Source: Hippasteria phrygiana
Taxonomy: Eukaryota > Echinodermata > Asteroidea > Valvatida > Goniasteridae
Length of the DNA stretch: 64,000 bases
NCBI GenBank assembly: GCA_037893225.1
Contig: JAZGUH010000002.1
Coordinates: 1,550,001-1,614,000 of the forward strand
Direction: 5' to 3'
Made by a program: the position numbers and the translations under genes. Under the pieces are notes generated by a model, which did no database searches, was not told the DNA's origin, and worked only from the letters and a program-made list of their open reading frames with translations. The first letter of the stretch is position 1. Each line of letters starts with the position of its first letter. Shown piece by piece: positions 1 through 10,599 of this stretch.

Positions 1-667
1 TTTTTTCCTCGATTATCGAATAACTTGCCGTCGCGGTCTTTGATACTAAAGCTAAGTTGGTTTGTCCTATCGCCCGCGAGTCTATGAGCGGTTAATTTTA
101 TATTTTTGATAATCGTATCATCTCTTTTCGTTATTGGTATAACGTATAACAAGGACGCGCCACTTCCGTTATAGAAATTATTAGACGTAGATAACTGATC
201 GCAATGTAAACAAACTATATCGATAGGCGTTGTATTATAATGCCCTACGTAATCTACGCCAAAAACTAAGTTTTTGGCTGATATCCCCAACAATTGTTTA
301 ATGTGTTTATCAAAGCGTAGAACTTTATTTTCTTCCGTTATATAAAAAGATATATTTTTATTAAGTTTATCTACAGAGACTTCTAACCAAATTAATTTAC
401 TAAGTCTATCTCCGATCCAATCTATATACTGTAATATCCAGCCGGAATATTAATTTTACCATCCGTACTACCCGTTTTTTCCCCCGTGTTTGGATCGATT
501 TGATTTATAAAATAGAGAATTTTGCTAATACTAGTTATATTATAAAACCCCTCGGTAAATATCACGCTGTTTAAACTCATACAGTAATCTCCCTTAGAGT
601 TGTCTATAGGTTTTGATAAATTAAAAGTTTGTTTGCTAGCAAACATTTCAAAAACGTGCGATTCCAT
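1..667 (-). pseudogene. Polinton/adintovirus-like minor capsid-type protein, partial and frameshifted
   Basis: Minus-strand coding begins at an ATG at 667 and runs 81 codons to a TAG at 422-424. A second open frame, one base out of register, then continues without stops for about 139 codons to the window edge. A single frameshift near 420 therefore splits one gene, and its C-terminus lies outside the window. Visible landmarks are an N-terminal SKPIDNSKGDYCMSLN, a NIPAGYY segment, and near the edge LSFSIKDRDGKLFDNRGK. This layout is familiar from an uncharacterised structural protein family next to capsid genes in invertebrate Polinton-like elements, where a single jelly-roll (penton or minor capsid) role is plausible. 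The call rests on recognition, not a search. It shares a 50-bp promoter gap with the divergent gene at 718. Confidence 0.6.
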
Positions 668-717
668 TTTAATAAACTAAAATATTTAAATCTTATAAAT
701 AAGATTTAAAATAAGAA
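668..717. promoter_or_regulatory. divergent promoter between two structural genes
   Basis: Only 50 bp separate the ATG at 667 (-) from the ATG at 718 (+). The gap is almost pure A/T and centres on a near-perfect dyad, AAATCTTATAAATAAGATTT, with a TATAAATA core readable both ways. This suggests a shared late promoter driving both genes. No transcription data are available. Confidence 0.45.
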
Positions 718-1757
718 ATGAAATTCGCTCAATTTGTTAATTTTTTTGACGCTAATAAACAAACAATAAAAAATGCTCAAGATATCGTGAATCTAGCTGG
801 AGGTCAAGATGATACGCGAGTACGCCCTACGAGCGTAGCTACGCGAGTACACAGCGTTAGCGATAAGATTTCTAGGCTGTCTGACAAGAACGAAGCAATT
901 CGCTCGAAGATAACGCCGTTGAACATGAACTTGAGTAAACTAACCATCATCGTAAACGCTAACACGAACGCGAGTTTTAATAAGAATTTCGCGGATATAT
1001 TTAGCGCTTATAAAATGTCCGACATAAAACACGACGAACTACGCTATGCATCACACCCAATGACGTTTTATCAAAATCAACTCAACTTTGCATTTTGGTG
1101 CGCAACATCGGGTTGCGGGGTAGGATTAGACTTATTGCTACATGAAAACCCCGTAATATCGGCTTTAATCAAGTTTCACATATATTCACGATCAGAAAGA
1201 TACTATACGTTTTAATTTGTCCGATTCCAGGAGATGACACATTCGACGATCTAAACAATAACTACGATCACGGTGTTTATACTCAAACTTGTCGACACTT
1301 TCAAGTAGATCCACATACAAGTTTTAAACAGACCGTAGACACAACTTCTGGAGGATTAGGTACCGTCTACTATTACGATAATTTGGAGTCGCATAAATAT
1401 TTACCAGTACCGGGTAGAAATTATGACTCTAGCGAACTAGATAAGAGTGGGTTTAAGCCACCAATATTGGTTTTGGAGAGTCGGACGATGCGTATCATTT
1501 TAGTAGATATACAGTCTCGTGGAACAGACAATCCGCGGACGTTGTACGACTTGGCTTTAGAAAGTTTATACGCCAGACGAGCTCGTTTACCGACTTTGGT
1601 ATAGAAAAAATAAACGAAAGCGTTAGAACGTACGTGTACGCCATACTTGGTGTGTAATCCCAAACAAAAACGAGTATACTAACTGCAACTACTGGATTGT
1701 CTGCTCAAAGTCAATTTGAAACTATAGTAGAAGCCACTATAAATACAGCTTATGGGC
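718..1757 (+). pseudogene. Polinton-like accessory structural protein, N-terminal part, decayed
   Basis: The first frame (718-1215, 165 codons) contains HPMTFYQNQLNFAFWCATSG, a landmark of an uncharacterised protein family found beside capsid genes in invertebrate Polinton-like elements. At about 1212 the frame shifts by one base and stays open to a TAG at 1602-1604 (PIPGDDTFDDLNNNYDHG, then a GLGTVYYYDN segment). Near 1575 coding slips again into a third frame, with one in-frame TAA at 1655-1657, and reaches 1757. There it is cut by an insertion, and the C-terminal part resumes at 2460. At least two frameshifts, one stop and one insertion make it non-functional. Its role in the virion is unknown; a minor structural or packaging function is a guess. 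Confidence 0.6.
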
Positions 1758-2459
1758 AACGCCCATAAGTCACTCTATATGGAAGCGGGATAAGACCATA
1801 ATAGCTTTAGGGAGGGGCATTCTATTGCGAAAGTAACTTACAATGGTGGCTTGGTATGCAAAGTCACTCGAGCATGTCAGCTAGGCAGAAAGCCATTTTC
1901 ACAGTTCAATCACAGTTGGAACGACGTGCATGTGTGTGTGGGTGTCTTCTCCAACTGACACACCACCTCCACCGCGACCTCCTCCTCGATGGGCGGATTA
2001 GGCCAATATTTGGAGATTGATCTGCATTTTGTACTTTTTCCCCAAAAATCAAAATACAATTGATACTTCTAACCAATGGGCATCTTGGGGTTTTTTAATG
2101 TAGGAATGTGGATTGCCTGTTGGCATGGGGGATTTGCCTTATTTTTATATGTTCTAAAAATTAAAATTTAACATTCCCATAAACTGCACTCATTGATATT
2201 TTGGAAATTGACAAGAATTGTATGTGATTTATGTAAAATAGGTAAACGGATATTTCGGGAGTGTGGGATTAGCAAGCAGGGGCTACTGGTCCCATACTTC
2301 CGATATCAGGGAACAGCAAGCAGGTGCTACTGTTCCCTGATTTGTTATAAAGAATCAATTCTGTACTTTCAGTGTGTTCAGATTTCTGTTAATAAATTTG
2401 CCACGAATGTGGCCTGATCTGCCCAAAGATGTGTCTCCCGCTTTTCATATAAATAGCGA
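1758..2459. mobile_element. 702-bp insertion inside the accessory structural gene
   Basis: Viral-style coding stops at 1757 and resumes at 2460. The heptamer TATGGGC ends the left part (1751-1757) and starts the right part (2460-2466), as expected of a 7-bp target duplication. The interior has no recognisable ORF. It includes a hairpin at 2306-2340 with perfect 11-bp arms (TCAGGGAACAG / CTGTTCCCTGA) inside a short repeated GCAAGCAGG-GCTACTG motif. No terminal inverted repeats are obvious, so the element class is unknown. Confidence 0.4.
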
Positions 2460-2982
2460 TATGGGCTTAGAAAAATCTATAAACAGATTTCAAGATTCTT
2501 TACAGTACGCTAGAAGCTCGTTAAACTTTGTGATAAGCCCCGGATTATACTTGATTCCATCAAATATGGAGCTTTTAGTCGGTATTCATCGAGGTTATAA
2601 TAATAATATACAGATAGCTACGCCAGATTCATCGATAGGATTAAATATCAATTTGAACTTAGACGTACATCAACCGCCCGAGCCAGACGTACATACAACA
2701 CCTCCACCACCAACCCCTGCACTACCCCCGCCAGACGTACCTCAACCGCCCACTTTAGACCCGCCAACACCCCCAACACCAACTCCTGCACTACCACCCC
2801 CACCCTCTCCTGTAAAAAAGAGGCGTACATCTACCCAGCAGAATTTAGACCCTCTAAAACCTCTAATCTCAGACGTACCCCCACCGCCAGATTCGCACGA
2901 ACAAGAAAAAACTGCTTTAGTCGTTGGTTTAATGGCCGCTGCTGGGGTGGGGTATCTAGCTTACGATATTTTACGTAATTGA
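2460..2982 (+). pseudogene. Polinton-like accessory structural protein, C-terminal part
   Basis: This is an open frame to a TGA at 2980-2982. It starts with the SINRFQDSLQYARSSLNFV and GLYLIPSNMELL segments that should follow the part ending at 1757, then a YNNNIQIATP motif. A proline-rich stretch of about 70 residues with PPPPTPALPPP-type repeats ends in a KKRR basic patch. A final hydrophobic helix (TALVVGLMAAAGVGYLAY) could be a membrane anchor. The frame extends upstream into the insertion to 2374, but those residues are not viral-like. It is detached from its N-terminal half, so almost certainly inactive. Its last 12 bp overlap the convergent integrase gene. Confidence 0.6.
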
Positions 2983-3970
2983 AGAAGGTGGTAACTCAGT
3001 ATCTGATGGAAAGACCATTAATTCTTTCGTAACGAACGATCTCTTGGGACCATCTTTTAGCCAGTAAAATGCGGGCTGCCCAGAATTCGTCGTTCTTTTT
3101 TTTATCGTATACATTTCTAAGTTCCAAATAGGATCGGTAGCTCTTCTTCTAACGTCTTTTTCGAGCTCTCCAGGAGCGTAAAGATATCTAACGATATCAC
3201 CATTTACGCTTAAAAGTTGTTCCGGTTTCAAGAGCTCCGAAAAACTCAATTGTCTTATTTCTAACTGAGACATAGCCAATTTAGGAGTTAACGGTTTGCC
3301 TTTCATAGTCGATATCAATCTAGTTTCTTCGTCGTTTAACGCTTTTATAACATCGGGCAATCCTTTTACCCACAAGCGGCTACGCTCGGTAGGCTCTAAC
3401 ATTTCTTGAGCGTATTGATGACCGAATAATCTTTCGGCCAAAGTACGATTAAATCTTTCTACTATACCTTGAGCTCTATGATTACCAACCTCGCCTCTTT
3501 GTACTATTACTTGTCGAGTATTAAATTCAGCAAAGTATTAAATTCAGCCATAAATTCTGTACCGGGATCTACTTCTATAGTTTTAGGCCAAGACAAGGCC
3601 GATCTTTTGTAAATCTTTTTTAGTGCCTCTACAACTTGAGTACTCGTTTTATTCGTCAAGGGTTCAGCTTCTTTATATCGAGTGGCCACATCAACAATCG
3701 TCAACGCGTATTTATAAGTTTTTCGTCTAACTACATCGTGAGGTAGATATAACAGATCCGCTTGATGCATTTCATTGGGTAGTGCGATGGCCTTATTGAG
3801 GCTCGTAAGGTCTCGGGATATTACTGGGGGCCGGTAAATAAATTTGCCACATGGCTTGTTTTCTTAACCAATTTCTAACGGCTGACTCGGGTACATTGGC
3901 TTTTAACGATAATTTGTTTATGGCGCCTGCACCTTTCCAATATCCTCTAGGACTGTAAAAAACAAATTAC
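2971..3970 (-). pseudogene. retroviral-type (rve) integrase of a Polinton-like element
   Basis: Minus-strand remains of a DDE integrase lie across several frames. The upstream part (about 3970-3800) carries SPRGYWKGAGAINKLSLKA, a helix-turn-helix-like N-terminal segment without a visible ATG. A stop and frameshift lie near 3780-3800. The core (3770-3507) shows MHQADLLYLPHDV, then IVDVATRYKEAEP (first Asp) and VDPGTEFMAEF (second Asp). The third acidic residue is in HRAQGIVERFNRT at about 3480-3440, in another frame, followed by a C-terminal domain to the TAA at 2971. The break in the core is a 17-bp tandem duplication. The enzyme would insert the linear element DNA into the host genome. It is convergent with the gene ending at 2982 and divergent from the gene at 4010. 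Confidence 0.75.
3517..3550. repeat. 17-bp tandem duplication breaking the integrase core
   Basis: The 17-mer AGTATTAAATTCAGCAA at 3517-3533 is followed directly by AGTATTAAATTCAGCCA at 3534-3550, 16 of 17 identical. Seventeen is not a multiple of three, so the copy shifts the integrase frame between the second and third catalytic residues. Confidence 0.8.
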
Positions 3971-4009
3971 TTAATTTTTTTTCTATTTTATTTTAACGAC
4001 TTATTAAAA
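3971..4009. promoter_or_regulatory. A/T-rich divergent promoter, integrase / membrane protein
   Basis: This short A/T-rich gap lies between the N-terminal end of the integrase reading frame (-) and the ATG at 4010 (+). It contains TATTTTATTTTAA-type runs, like the 668-717 gap. Position and composition are the only evidence. Confidence 0.3.
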
Positions 4010-4426
4010 ATGGTGAGTCTTTTAATTATGGGTGCTGGAGCTATAATAAGCGCTGTGGCATTTAGCGGAACGAGCTTCGCCTTTTCTAAGATAGGGAAAG
4101 GCGGTGCGGACGAAGAACGTAAACGACATGATTTGGCTTTAGAAAGATTAACTGAAGCTAAACAAGAGTGGGTGGAACAAAGAACCAAGTTTCTAGATTA
4201 TCTAAACGATCGACTACATAAAGAAGCCAGGGCTCAAAAAACATTTAAAAACATAGATGAGGCGTTGAGAGAATATAACGAAGTAACCAACGAAGAGTTG
4301 CGATTACCTCGCGAACCTGCATTGTCGGACTTTTACGTACCCAGCGAAGATCAAAAAGATGGTGAAATTGCATTTATCTTAGGAGGCACTGCTATTTTAG
4401 GTTATTTAGTTTATAAGTTTGCTTAA
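4010..4426 (+). CDS. Polinton-like small membrane/coiled-coil protein
   Basis: This intact 138-codon ORF has an ATG in the context TTAAAAATGG after an A/T-rich leader. Residues about 3-25 form a hydrophobic helix (LLIMGAGAIISAVAFSG). Residues 30-95 are charged and helical (DEERKRHDLALERL), probably coiled coil. A LSDFYVPSEDQKDGE motif precedes a second hydrophobic helix at about 116-136 (IAFILGGTAILGYLVYKF). This two-anchor architecture is familiar as an uncharacterised protein encoded just upstream of the capsid gene in invertebrate Polinton-like elements. A virion membrane or minor structural role is inferred. It is the only viral ORF here without an obvious lesion, and it lies 54 bp upstream of the capsid-type ATG in the same direction. 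Confidence 0.6.
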   Translation: MVSLLIMGAGAIISAVAFSGTSFAFSKIGKGGADEERKRHDLALERLTEAKQEWVEQRTKFLDYLNDRLHKEARAQKTFKNIDEALREYNEVTNEELRLPREPALSDFYVPSEDQKDGEIAFILGGTAILGYLVYKFA

Positions 4427-4480
4427 GTTTTTTTTTGCTTAAATTAAAAAATGTATTATTTTTTTGTTTCGTTAAGTAAA

Positions 4481-5347
4481 ATGAACGCAATTGATGGAAG
4501 CAAGCTGAATCCTCACAGAAGTTTAAAAAATCCTAGAGCGTTGAAGGGGTTGAGACAATCGATGGTTATTACTCATACTCCTAGTACCGCAGGAGCTAAC
4601 GATCTGTTGGTCGTTCAATTTCCTATGTTGAGTCAAGACGATGTAGTCGTACCGGGTACTGTACGATTAGCTTTTAATATAGACTTAGAATCTGAAGGCA
4701 CTGACGCCGATGATGAAAGAACTCTATATTATAACGTCGCACGAAATTTAATTAGTAGCGTAAGAGTCAAACTAGAAGGTAAGGATTTCATAGCGTTTAC
4801 GAGTGCTGATGTATATAACGCGTATAAAGACTTGTGGCGACGAGCCAGTGCAAACGATGCATATCGAGGACTTGAATCTTCCAACGTTACAAAACTCAGA
4901 ACCGGCGCTAGTGATGGGGATGCCAGCGCGAATGATGGAAAAGACAAAGCGGTAGCCGATGCTTACGGTAATAGATATTACATTCCTCTAGATTTTGAAA
5001 TGCTTACGCATCATAAACTTTTTAGTCCATCGACGCTCAAAGATAGACTAACTTATGAATTTACATTTAACGATCACGCGAGCGTAGTAAAATCTACCGA
5101 TACTAACGCGAAGTATAAAATTTCGGGGTTAGATCTCGAGTTTGAAACAGTGACTAATATAACATTGTCCGATTTTATCAGACAAAAATATCGAGGTAAA
5201 ACTCATTTTCTATATGAAAAAGTTCAAAGATATACGGTTATAAAGTTAAACGAGAGATGTAAGACTGTTTATCAACAGTACATACAGCTTTTCCGCGATG
5301 TCTTTTGTTTGCGTCTCGGCCTTTTTGAATCTAGAAAGAAATGTTAA
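4481..5347 (+). pseudogene. major-capsid-type protein of a Polinton-like element, C-terminally truncated
   Basis: The frame is open from 4451, but I place the start at the second ATG (4481): it sits in AAAATGAACG and gives the expected N-terminus leading to LNPHRSLKNPRALKG. Further landmarks are VRLAFNIDLES, NLISSVRVKLEGK, VYNAYKDLWRRAS and YGNRYYIPLDFEML. They recall the capsid-type protein family of invertebrate Polinton-like/adintovirus-like elements, where a double jelly-roll fold would build the icosahedral shell. Only the first ~260 residues look like the family. After about 5256 the sequence becomes unrelated and stops at 5345-5347, so roughly the second half is missing. Recognition is from motif memory; a structure prediction would settle it. 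Confidence 0.6.
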
Positions 5348-6700
5348 ACATTTAAAAAAGCATAGAACATGAGTTGATGATGTCATCATGACGTCACTTC
5401 GGATTTTCAATGCTTGTGACATAATCTGCCTACCCAGAATTTTTCTATGATGATTGGATGTACCCTGATACATGTTTCAAAAAGGCGCATTTTTCGTGAC
5501 GCCAACATGACGTCTTGATAATGTTATCAATTCTAGTGAATGTTTCTGTTAATGTTATTGATCCTTCGAATGGTCATATGGTCCCCGTACTTGTTGACAA
5601 TCTGAATGTTTGATTGCTTGATTTTGAGCTTCCGGAAGTAAAAGAGAGCAAACGAACAATATATAGATCAAAATTAGATCCACCTGCTCACTATGAAAAT
5701 CATGTCTGTTCAAGTACGTAAAACAGGCCATATGGAGTTAACTTTTTCGAGGTTTTCTGCATGTAACTTGACACTTGATGACATCATCATGACATCATTT
5801 AAACTGCACACGTTTTTGAACTCGGGTGCTAACCAGTTTATACTAGGTGTTGCCAAACTGATGCTATGTTTGTGATGCCCTTCAGGGCCACCATATATTT
5901 GTCTTACAAGTATGTGCTCTAACATTTGATGACATCACCGTTAATTGTTTTGTTAAGTACAACCTAGCCGGAGACCAACATCGTTGAAAGCAAGTTTACA
6001 TCTTTTAGCAATTTCAAATTAGAAGGCACTTTCGGTTTCAACCAGAAGGAAGGGTCACGTCATTTTGCACGTAATATAAAAAATGAAGACCCTAGATTAC
6101 TTTATCAATTCCCAAAAAAAGCAAAATCAGAAATTTAGCAATTTATCGTAAACATTTGCAAAACTTGCCCAGTTTACCTATTCTCCATCTTGCAACCGTG
6201 ACGTAACGCGCGAAGTTGACTAGAGAAACTATAGTCTGGGGCTAGAAATGTTGGTGGCAGTATGCAACTTTAACAGTAAAGAATGTAGGTGGAGCTGTGC
6301 TGTGTGTGTTCGCTTTATAGTCTAAGAAAAGTCATCAGTGGATTATCGAAAACATTCTTAGCCTAACGTTATGGGGAGTTTAAGCGCTCCCAAATAAATC
6401 AGTAAAAAAGGGATTTTTTTATTTTTTATCACACCTGTAAGTGTAAGTCATTAGAGCAGTTGTATATTAATTTAATATTCTGAAATGACATCGTATTTTT
6501 ACTTCTGAGCACCCAATGTTACATGTATTATTTTATAAACTGAACACTCACAAAGAGAAAATGTATCGAGGTTCATTCAAATGTAACACAAATATATTAC
6601 GGCAATACACAGTGTCTGATTTCCTCAACACAAAACTGTGAACAATCTTGTGACCAGAACGCAATGTTCCCACATGTACAAAGTATCATACCGCCAGTTC
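5348..6700. repeat. non-coding repeat DNA with CRE octamers
   Basis: No gene is visible. The stretch contains ATGATGTCATCATGACGTCA at about 5376-5395, a similar ATGACATCATCATGACATCA word near 5780, and at about 5940-6130 a diverged copy of the block that recurs at 6.97, 8.03 and 35.22 kb (ACAACCTAGCCGGAGAC, then CATCGTTGAAAGCAAGTT). Confidence 0.5.
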
Positions 6701-8300
6701 AGATTTTGCATATCTCTCGCGGTTGATTTTTCAGCAATTTGTTTTCAGGTTTAAAAGGTCTTTTTATTTTATTTAACTTCCGATCTGGTGACGTCATCAA
6801 TCTCCCCCCTCAACTTGTTCGTAGCATGAAGCTGATTATATACATCAATTATAAAGTGATTTCAGCAAACTTTGCCAAACACATCAACTGATTATCCATT
6901 TTAAAAATTTAAAATTTCAACCTGCCGCTAGAGGGCGCTCTAACATAATATTACGTTACCGGCTATGATTTTTTAAAGTACAACCTAGCCGGAGACTATT
7001 ATCGTTGAAAGCAAGTTCACATCTTTTTCCACTTTCAAATTATAAGGCACCTCCGGTTTGCACCGGAAGGAAGGGTCACGTGACTTTGCACGTAATATAT
7101 AAAATTAAGACCCTGGATTATTCTATCGATTCTCGTAAAAAGCAAAATCAAATCTCTCTCGATTGATTTTATATTGATTTTCAAAGAATACACTTTCAAG
7201 TTATAAGGCACTTCCGGTTTGGACCGGAAGGAAGGGTCACGTGACTTTGCACGTAATATAAAAAATGAAGACCCTGGATTATTCTATCGGTTCCCGTAAA
7301 AAGCAAAATCAGATCTCTCTCGATTGATTTTATATTGATTTTCAAAGATTAAACTTTCAAGTTAAAAGGCACTTCCGGTTTGGACCGGAAGGAAGGGTCA
7401 CTCGACTTTGCACGTAATATAAAAAATGAAGACCCTGGGTTATTGTATCAGTTGCCGTAAAAAGCAAAATCAGATCTCTTTCGATTGATTTTATATTGAT
7501 TTTCAAAATTATAAGGCACTTCCGGTTTGGACCGGAAGGAAGGGTCACGTGACTTTGCACGTAATACCAAAAATGAAGACCCTGGATTATTCTATCAGTT
7601 CCAATTAAAGCAAAATCAGATCTCTCACGGTTGATTTTATATTGATTTTCAAAAATTTAATCTAGAAATCTTTGATTGCTTGTAATCTGATACTTGATGA
7701 CGTCATCGTGACGTCATTATCGGAAAACTCGAGAGCTATGTAAACTATGCTATCTGAAGCAGAAATCTGCATTATATCTCTTGCAGTTGATTTTTCAGCA
7801 AATTTTTCAGGTTTAAAGGTCTTTTCATTGCAACTTCCGGTCTGGTGACGTCATCAATCTTTCTCCACCTCAACTTGTTCTTAGCGTGAAGCCGATTACA
7901 TACATCAATTATAGATTGATTTCAGCAAACTTCGCCACACACATCGACCGATTATTCATTTTAAGCATTTTTCAACTTGCCGCTAGAGGGCGCTCGAACA
8001 TTTTATGACGTCACAAATAATTTTTTTGTGAAATACAACCTAGTCGGAGAACAACATCTTTGAAAGCAAGTTCACATCTTTTTCCAGTTTCAAATGATTA
8101 GGCACTTCCGGTTTGGACCGGAAGGAAGGGGCACGTGATTTGACGCACACGAGATAAAATAAAGATCCTGGATTATACTATCAATTCTGACAAAAATCAA
8201 GTTCCGGGCTCTTACGGTTGATTTTATATTGATTTTCAAAGATTAAATCTGTTAATCTTTAATTGTTTGTAATTTGATACATGATGACGTCATCATGACG
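6700..8300. repeat. composite CRE-bearing repeat, two successive units
   Basis: Two copies of a ~1-kb unit follow each other (about 6.70-7.70 and 7.74-8.30 kb). Shared order: CTTCCGGTCTGGTGACGTCA, ACATCAATTATA, CCGCTAGAGGGCGCTC, AACCTAG(C/T)CGGAGA, then CACTTCCGGTTTGGACCGG and a TGATGACGTCATC(A/G)TGACGTCA ending. The same unit reappears at 34.95-35.52 kb. No ORF of substance; probably a non-autonomous element. Confidence 0.6.
7033..7665. repeat. four tandem ~155-160-bp repeats inside the composite unit
   Basis: Four consecutive copies each read ACTTTCAA-TTATAAGGCACT, CTTCCGGTTTGGACCGGAAG, AAGGGTCACGTGACTTTGCA, a GAAGACCCTGGATTATTCTA segment and GATTGATTTTATATTGATTT. Copies start near 7033, 7193, 7350 and 7505. 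CTTCCGGTTTGGACCGGAAG is an imperfect palindrome, and CACGTG E-boxes recur in most copies. Confidence 0.7.
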
Positions 8301-9205
8301 TCAGAGTAATATGCACGAGTTCAGTACAGGGTCTGAGTGTATGCCAACTCTCATTAAGATAGAAGTTTGTTTAAGGGCAAAAGTGCCGTTTAGAAAAAGT
8401 ATGCACAAAGTTTATGGGGTTTTGGGGAGAAAAATAAAAAGAAGAAGAAGAAACTAGAAGTGTGCCTGTTTTAGAACAGAACACATGCTTTTCCGCATTA
8501 TTTTTGTAACTTTGAATTTTGCATACTAATGACAATATCTACATACCCACCGATTTTCATGACGATCGAACCTACGCTTATGCGTTTTTCAAAGAAGCAC
8601 ATTTTTGATGACCTCATCATGACGTCACACATTTTTCACATTGATATAAAAAATATCTACGGCCTAAGAAACCTGTTACAAAAGGAATTTCGACTTTAGC
8701 ATGTTCTGTTGGCGACATAATTTTATGGCTGAAAGGTTCAAAAGGTAACTATCAATATATATTCGTATGATGACGTCATCATGACATCACATCAATTTTC
8801 ATCTGTAACACATTGCCGGTCTACCACCATAACAACTTTAAACCAAACCGGACTGTCAAAAATCTTCTGTCAATATTATTTTTAAGTGATTTTTTTGGAG
8901 GGGAATATTTACTTTTACAATTTGCGATGTCCCTTCTGAGCCACCATACACCATTGGTACATGCTGTAGTACGTACAGTATAAACGTACACGCAGCTCTG
9001 CAGTGCATGCAGCGTGTACCAATGGCGTAAGGTGGCTCAGAAGGGACATCGCAAATCGTGGGATATCAAAAATCCCATGGGCAATGCACGTTTCATTCTC
9101 GCCGGCGCTTTTGCCAGTAAACAGATCTTTCATCTTGATGAAAGTTTGCGTAGACTGAGACCCTGTGCTGAAATCGTGCATATTGCTCTGACATCATGAT
9201 GACGT
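8283..9205. mobile_element. foldback element with ~110-bp inverted arms
   Basis: About 8283-8395 (TGATGACGTCATCATGACGT, AATATGCACGAGTTCAG, TACAGGGTCTGAGT) returns in reverse complement at about 9100-9205. The arms diverge by around 15-20 percent. The interior holds more CRE words and a second, stronger hairpin at 8921-9055. No transposase is visible, so this would be a non-autonomous foldback/MITE. Target duplications are unclear because the ends lie in CRE palindromes. Confidence 0.5.
8921..9055. repeat. long hairpin inside the foldback element
   Basis: Left arm from 8921 (TTTGCGATGTCCCTTCTGAG, CCACC, CCATTGGTACA) pairs with the right arm ending 9055 (TGTACCAATGG, GGTGG, CTCAGAAGGGACATCGCAAA). 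The arms are about 36 bp with a short bulge, and the ~44-bp loop is rich in CAGTGCATGCAG-type palindromes. Confidence 0.75.
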
Positions 9206-10590
9206 CATCACGTGTCACGTGACGTCACCTTAAAGGTGCGTTTTAAAAAGGGGCCATATCTAGACAGTTGTTGGACCGATTAGGGTGAAACCTGGTATAT
9301 TAAAAGGCCGGTAATTGAATATGATTTTAACATGGTTACGTTCTTGAATCTGTAAGCCATATCCCGTCAACAGAACAAACTACTTTCGAAATTCTTTTTG
9401 AAATAAGTTTGTTAGGTCATAAATAATATGTAAAAAATAGAGGCGATTGATGTGGAACATCATAATAACGTTATTAAAGGCGTAATTTATAGACACATAT
9501 AAATTGGTAGATCCGTCTGATTGTCACGAAACTTGGTGGGTAGTCGAATTTCTCATTAGTAGGCAATATTCTAAGTGACATTATAGCAAATAATATGGAA
9601 AAGCCCTATGTTCTGTTTAGGAAACAGACATATAGCTCTCGTTTTATTTTTGTTTTTGTTCAATTTTCCTACCTCTTTAATTCCTTCTCCTCACCCTTAA
9701 TTTTGTTATGTTTTCGTTATACGTCTCCTCCATTTCTGTCCCACCCACTCCTATTACGCCCTTACTTTTGTTTTTAGCCAACTTTAATCCCCTTTTATAT
9801 TGCTTTGACTCCTCTTTCTCATGTGTTGTTGTGTGTTGTGCATTGTCTGTGTATGTGTTTGTGCTCTATGTTGTGAAGGGTTGGAGAGACACGCCCTTTG
9901 GCGACAGTGTTTAAATTCACTTTTTAGTCTTCTCCTAGGCAGCCCTTCACTGTCATGTTTCGTCTTGTCATTTGTTTGTTGTTGATGTCTATTTTCCTTT
10001 TTTTATGCAATATTTTAGCAGTCCTTTTTAATATGTATATTTTTTCTAATCCTTGTATACAAAATGTATGTGTTTTTCTTGTATTTTCATAATGACTGCC
10101 TGAATAAACTAATAATAAACTAATAAGTAAACAAAGAAACTTATATGATGCTCTACGATTCCTCCAGGGTTTGAAAGAGTGGAGCCTGAACCTGTGAATG
10201 TTTCCCAAACGTGTCATGTAAATTGACTATCTGTTATAATGTTCGTCCATGTTAAAGAAGAAAATGACGATTAAGGGAATCCTCAATAAATGGGCAGAGT
10301 TTGTACAGATAAATAAATTAATAAAATAGTGAATACACATGAACAATTATTGAATTTATTTGAGTTTTATTGCAAAATGTGATAGGTTTACATGACGGTT
10401 AATATCGTACAGACACCGTGTATTCCTTCCTCCATGGTGTGCCGCCCTAGGCCTGGCGCCCTGCCTGCAGTATGAACAAGCTGACCCCACGCAATAATTG
10501 CAAGTGGTCCCAACACACTACACAGAGCTCCCCCCAAGAAAAATGACATATTTGTCCCGAACAGAGTAACACAGACAGGCTAACAATGGG
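9206..10590. other. no gene seen; pyrimidine-rich, possible retroelement 3' tail
   Basis: No supported coding region. 9640-9900 is pyrimidine-rich (TCTCCTCC, CCCACCCACTCC) and 10.09-10.13 kb has repeated AATAAACTAATA words, resembling the 3' end of a LINE, but no reverse transcriptase lies upstream. Confidence 0.3.
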
Positions 10591-10599
10591 AAAAACAAG

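Noticed and set aside
7357..7560. Minus-strand ORF with repeated LPSGPNRKCL
   Set aside because: Lies across tandem ~155-160-bp CRE-associated repeats and simply reads the repeat twice.
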